The position numbers and the translations under genes were made by a program. Shown here piece after piece: positions 62,428 through 64,000 of a stretch of 64,000 bases of DNA. Positions within the stretch are counted from its first letter, which is position 1. Every line of letters begins with the position of its first letter. The DNA is from JANXSS01 sp040385645 (GTDB taxonomy: Bacteria > Pseudomonadota > Gammaproteobacteria > Burkholderiales > Burkholderiaceae_D): positions 307,735 through 371,734 of the forward strand of contig JAZKGZ010000006.1 of NCBI GenBank assembly GCA_040385645.1. Direction: 5' to 3'. The notes under the pieces were generated by a model, which had not been told where the DNA came from, did no database searches, and saw only the letters and a list, made by a program, of their open reading frames with translations.

Positions 62428-62464
62428 TTTTTGCAGAGAATAACGACGTAAATCTCCGCAAAAA
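62428..62464. promoter_or_regulatory. Second, degenerate copy of the fic operator
   Basis: tttttgcagaga (62428-62439) and tctccgcaaaaa (62453-62464) form an inverted repeat with one mismatch and, as in the fic operator, a 13-base spacer. TGCAGAGAATA and ATCTCCGCA match the fic site nearly base for base, but the -10 reads GTAAAT and the ATG is lost. Confidence 0.55.
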
Positions 62465-62524
62465 CTGCGGGATCGCCAATCGCGCGGCCGGGTTGGTCGT
62501 GCTTGTGGGTTAAATATGTGTGAG

Positions 62525-63337
62525 TTATCCACTAATCTGAGCCTTTACTACTTCAGACCCAAGTTTGCGAATACACGCCTCTGCCACAGACGACAACTCA
62601 CTTTCATACCGCACACGCTTTTTCAAATCATCAATAATGAGCGCACGTCGAAGTTTCTTCAGTGCTGGCGGTTCGTCTACTGCAGCTTCATAGCTGGCCA
62701 GCTTTTCCTGGCAATTACGCCAGACATCGGCTCGTTTCTGATTCAGCCTATCCAGCCGGTTAAGCCCAATGATTTCGATAGTTGCCATCACGCGCGCACT
62801 GTCTTCCTCGTCGGCGCCCGGCATCGGCAAAGCCCTGCAGCCGTCCTCATCCATTTCGAAACTGACCAGTCTGGCGTCATCCGTGGTGGGGTCAATCAAA
62901 GTGGCGGCTTCCAACCGGAGGCTTCCGGGGTCATCGCACGTAGCCCTATATCCCCCTAAAAGCGGGAACACATCGCTCTTCTTGACATTAATGAGTTGGC
63001 CGCATATCCGGTAGTTTTGCCAATCGAAAGCCAGCCACCAATAACCCGATTCGGGCGTGATTCGCCCAATATCAGACACTTGCCCTTTAGGCCGGTAATG
63101 GTCAACGTGGTATGCCGATGCGGCCTCTTGGGCCTCTGTGTACCAGCATTTATTATGAAACAAGCTCAGCAGCCAGTTCCGAATTCGAGCATCGCGCCAC
63201 AGTCGGGCGTGTTGTTCGATAAGGACATCGCGCTCGTCCCCACTTCTTGCAGCGGCCAGGGCATCCGTTATACATTTGGCTTCATCCAACCAATCTTGTG
63301 GGGGCTTCTGTCCATCTGGTATTGAGACTTTACGCAT
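62525..63337 (-). CDS. HNH endonuclease, Septu PtuB-like
   Basis: The 270-residue protein has an HNH-type site: Cys64 in HNKCWYTEAQ and His77-Val-Asp79-His80 in YHVDHYRPKG, the pattern of the TIGR02646/PtuB-like family. Paired with an AAA ATPase it resembles Septu anti-phage systems or retron accessory modules, in which the ATPase restrains or activates the nuclease. It starts 3 bases after the ATPase stop. The partner is broken (next entry), so the nuclease may be unregulated or inactive in practice. Confidence 0.75.
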   Translation of the reverse strand: MRKVSIPDGQKPPQDWLDEAKCITDALAAARSGDERDVLIEQHARLWRDARIRNWLLSLFHNKCWYTEAQEAASAYHVDHYRPKGQVSDIGRITPESGYWWLAFDWQNYRICGQLINVKKSDVFPLLGGYRATCDDPGSLRLEAATLIDPTTDDARLVSFEMDEDGCRALPMPGADEEDSARVMATIEIIGLNRLDRLNQKRADVWRNCQEKLASYEAAVDEPPALKKLRRALIIDDLKKRVRYESELSSVAEACIRKLGSEVVKAQISG

Positions 63338-63340
63338 GGC

Positions 63341-63946
63341 TTACATGCCTCCTTGCTTTAACAGCTTGGCAAGTTCCGCCAACTCACCTTTGCGCTCCGT
63401 TGATACTAGCTCCCTCACGATACTGGCGGCCAAAGCTTCTTGCTCTGCCAATTCTTCCGGTGATAAAAGCTTGTTTATGGGTTGAGATTTGGCCGCGTAC
63501 ATCTTCTGAACGAATAGTTGGTACATCGGATCACGGTACTCGCGTGAAAACCCCAATTCCTCCAAGTAGCGGCGCAGTCGATCTAACTCTCCTTGTTCAG
63601 CCTTCGTCAGCCCTTCGCCGGCCTTTTTCGCGGTTAGCTCATTGCGTCGCTGCAGGTCTTCTAGCGTTTGTTGATCCAGCGTTGAAGGCAATCCGAACAG
63701 CTCGCTCTTCAGCAGCCCCGCCACACCCATTCCTTGGGGGTGTTCATGCGGGGTATCGACTACAGTGTTTCCGCCCTCACGTCGGATGATATGTACCTGT
63801 TCGCGTCGCAGGCTACCAACCATCATCGGGTCGTGGGTAGTGATGAGGATTTGCGATTCACCCTGCGCCCGCGTCGCATCATCCGACGTCAACACGCCTT
63901 CGATGTCGTCGAAGTAGCGCAGTTTCCAGATCGGGTTTAGATGGGT
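63341..63946 (-). pseudogene. 3' part of an AAA (SMC-like) ATPase, Septu PtuA-like, truncated
   Basis: The homologous part starts THLNPIWKLRYFDDIEG, the residues that normally follow the Walker B DEPD, and continues with the switch motif ILITTHDPMMV and a long helical tail to KQGGM. Upstream of 63946 the sequence is unrelated and an in-frame TGA lies at 63959-63961, so Walker A, signature and Walker B residues are missing here. A TTG at 63958 could start a 205-residue product, but it could not hydrolyse ATP. Confidence 0.65.
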
Positions 63947-64000
63947 GGTGCGCGACAATCATTCTGTCCGGTTTAACGACAAACATCTTGGCCGGTAGCG
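63947..64000. other. Unidentified sequence at the ATPase breakpoint
   Basis: 54 bases to the window edge with no similarity I recognise to the ATPase. They may be the end of an insertion sequence or a rearrangement partner; too little is visible to decide. Confidence 0.4.

Overview
The window is a piece of a betaproteobacterial chromosome. Gene order and protein sequences point to Burkholderiales, most likely an Oxalobacteraceae (Herminiimonas-like) organism; that placement is inference from recognisable clusters (hda-HAD-pcnB-folK-dgk, recA-recX-sucC-sucD, pgk-pyk-fba-purC-purE-purK), not from a database match. A 100-base run of N at 58248-58347 shows the sequence is a scaffold.

Layout. 1-9650: housekeeping genes: the 3' end of dnaJ, a beta-carbonic anhydrase, panB, a secreted subtilisin-like protease lying in opposite orientation inside the panB/dgk/folK/pcnB/HAD/hda cluster, then purM divergent from hda. 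9658-14285: a leftward group encoding a circularly permuted ATP-grasp protein, an alpha-E protein, the proteasome-like Anbu and an exported thioredoxin-fold protein. 14286-18873: recA (with a LexA box), recX, sucC, sucD and a strong terminator. 18950-39480: an accessory island. It opens with a decayed moaC fragment and a decayed toxin-gene fragment, then two near-identical small membrane-protein genes separated by a truncated toxin copy, then a giant 3761-residue RTX protein joining a lipase-like domain and a serralysin-type metalloprotease domain, followed by its own type I secretion system (ABC transporter, HlyD-like adaptor, TolC-like protein). A self-operator XRE regulator and a DUF433/DUF5615-like toxin-antitoxin pair close it, next to the intact moaC. 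40219-59549: pilA with a sigma-54 promoter, an M48 protease with TPR-like tail, an O-antigen-ligase-like protein, ilvE, azlCD, the glycolysis/purine cluster, a Sua5-type protein, pdxH, tcdA and a serine hydrolase interrupted by the assembly gap. 59622-64000: a PAS histidine kinase and then a defence/toxin graveyard: a Fic protein with an apparently leaderless, operator-covered promoter, a truncated hipB with twin operators, and a Septu-like HNH nuclease whose partner ATPase is cut just after its Walker B motif at the window edge.

How parts work together. The RTX protein has a C-terminal secretion-signal region and sits immediately upstream of a complete transporter, so it is probably exported in one step. 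The small membrane proteins are translationally coupled to full or truncated copies of the toxin 5' end, an arrangement that resembles duplicated immunity genes; that function is inferred, not shown. The most unusual features are the lipase-metalloprotease RTX fusion with module lengths that vary in exact 18-residue steps, the duplicated putative immunity/toxin-start units, the moaC-derived direct repeats flanking the island, and the operator-rich fic/hipB/Septu remnant region.
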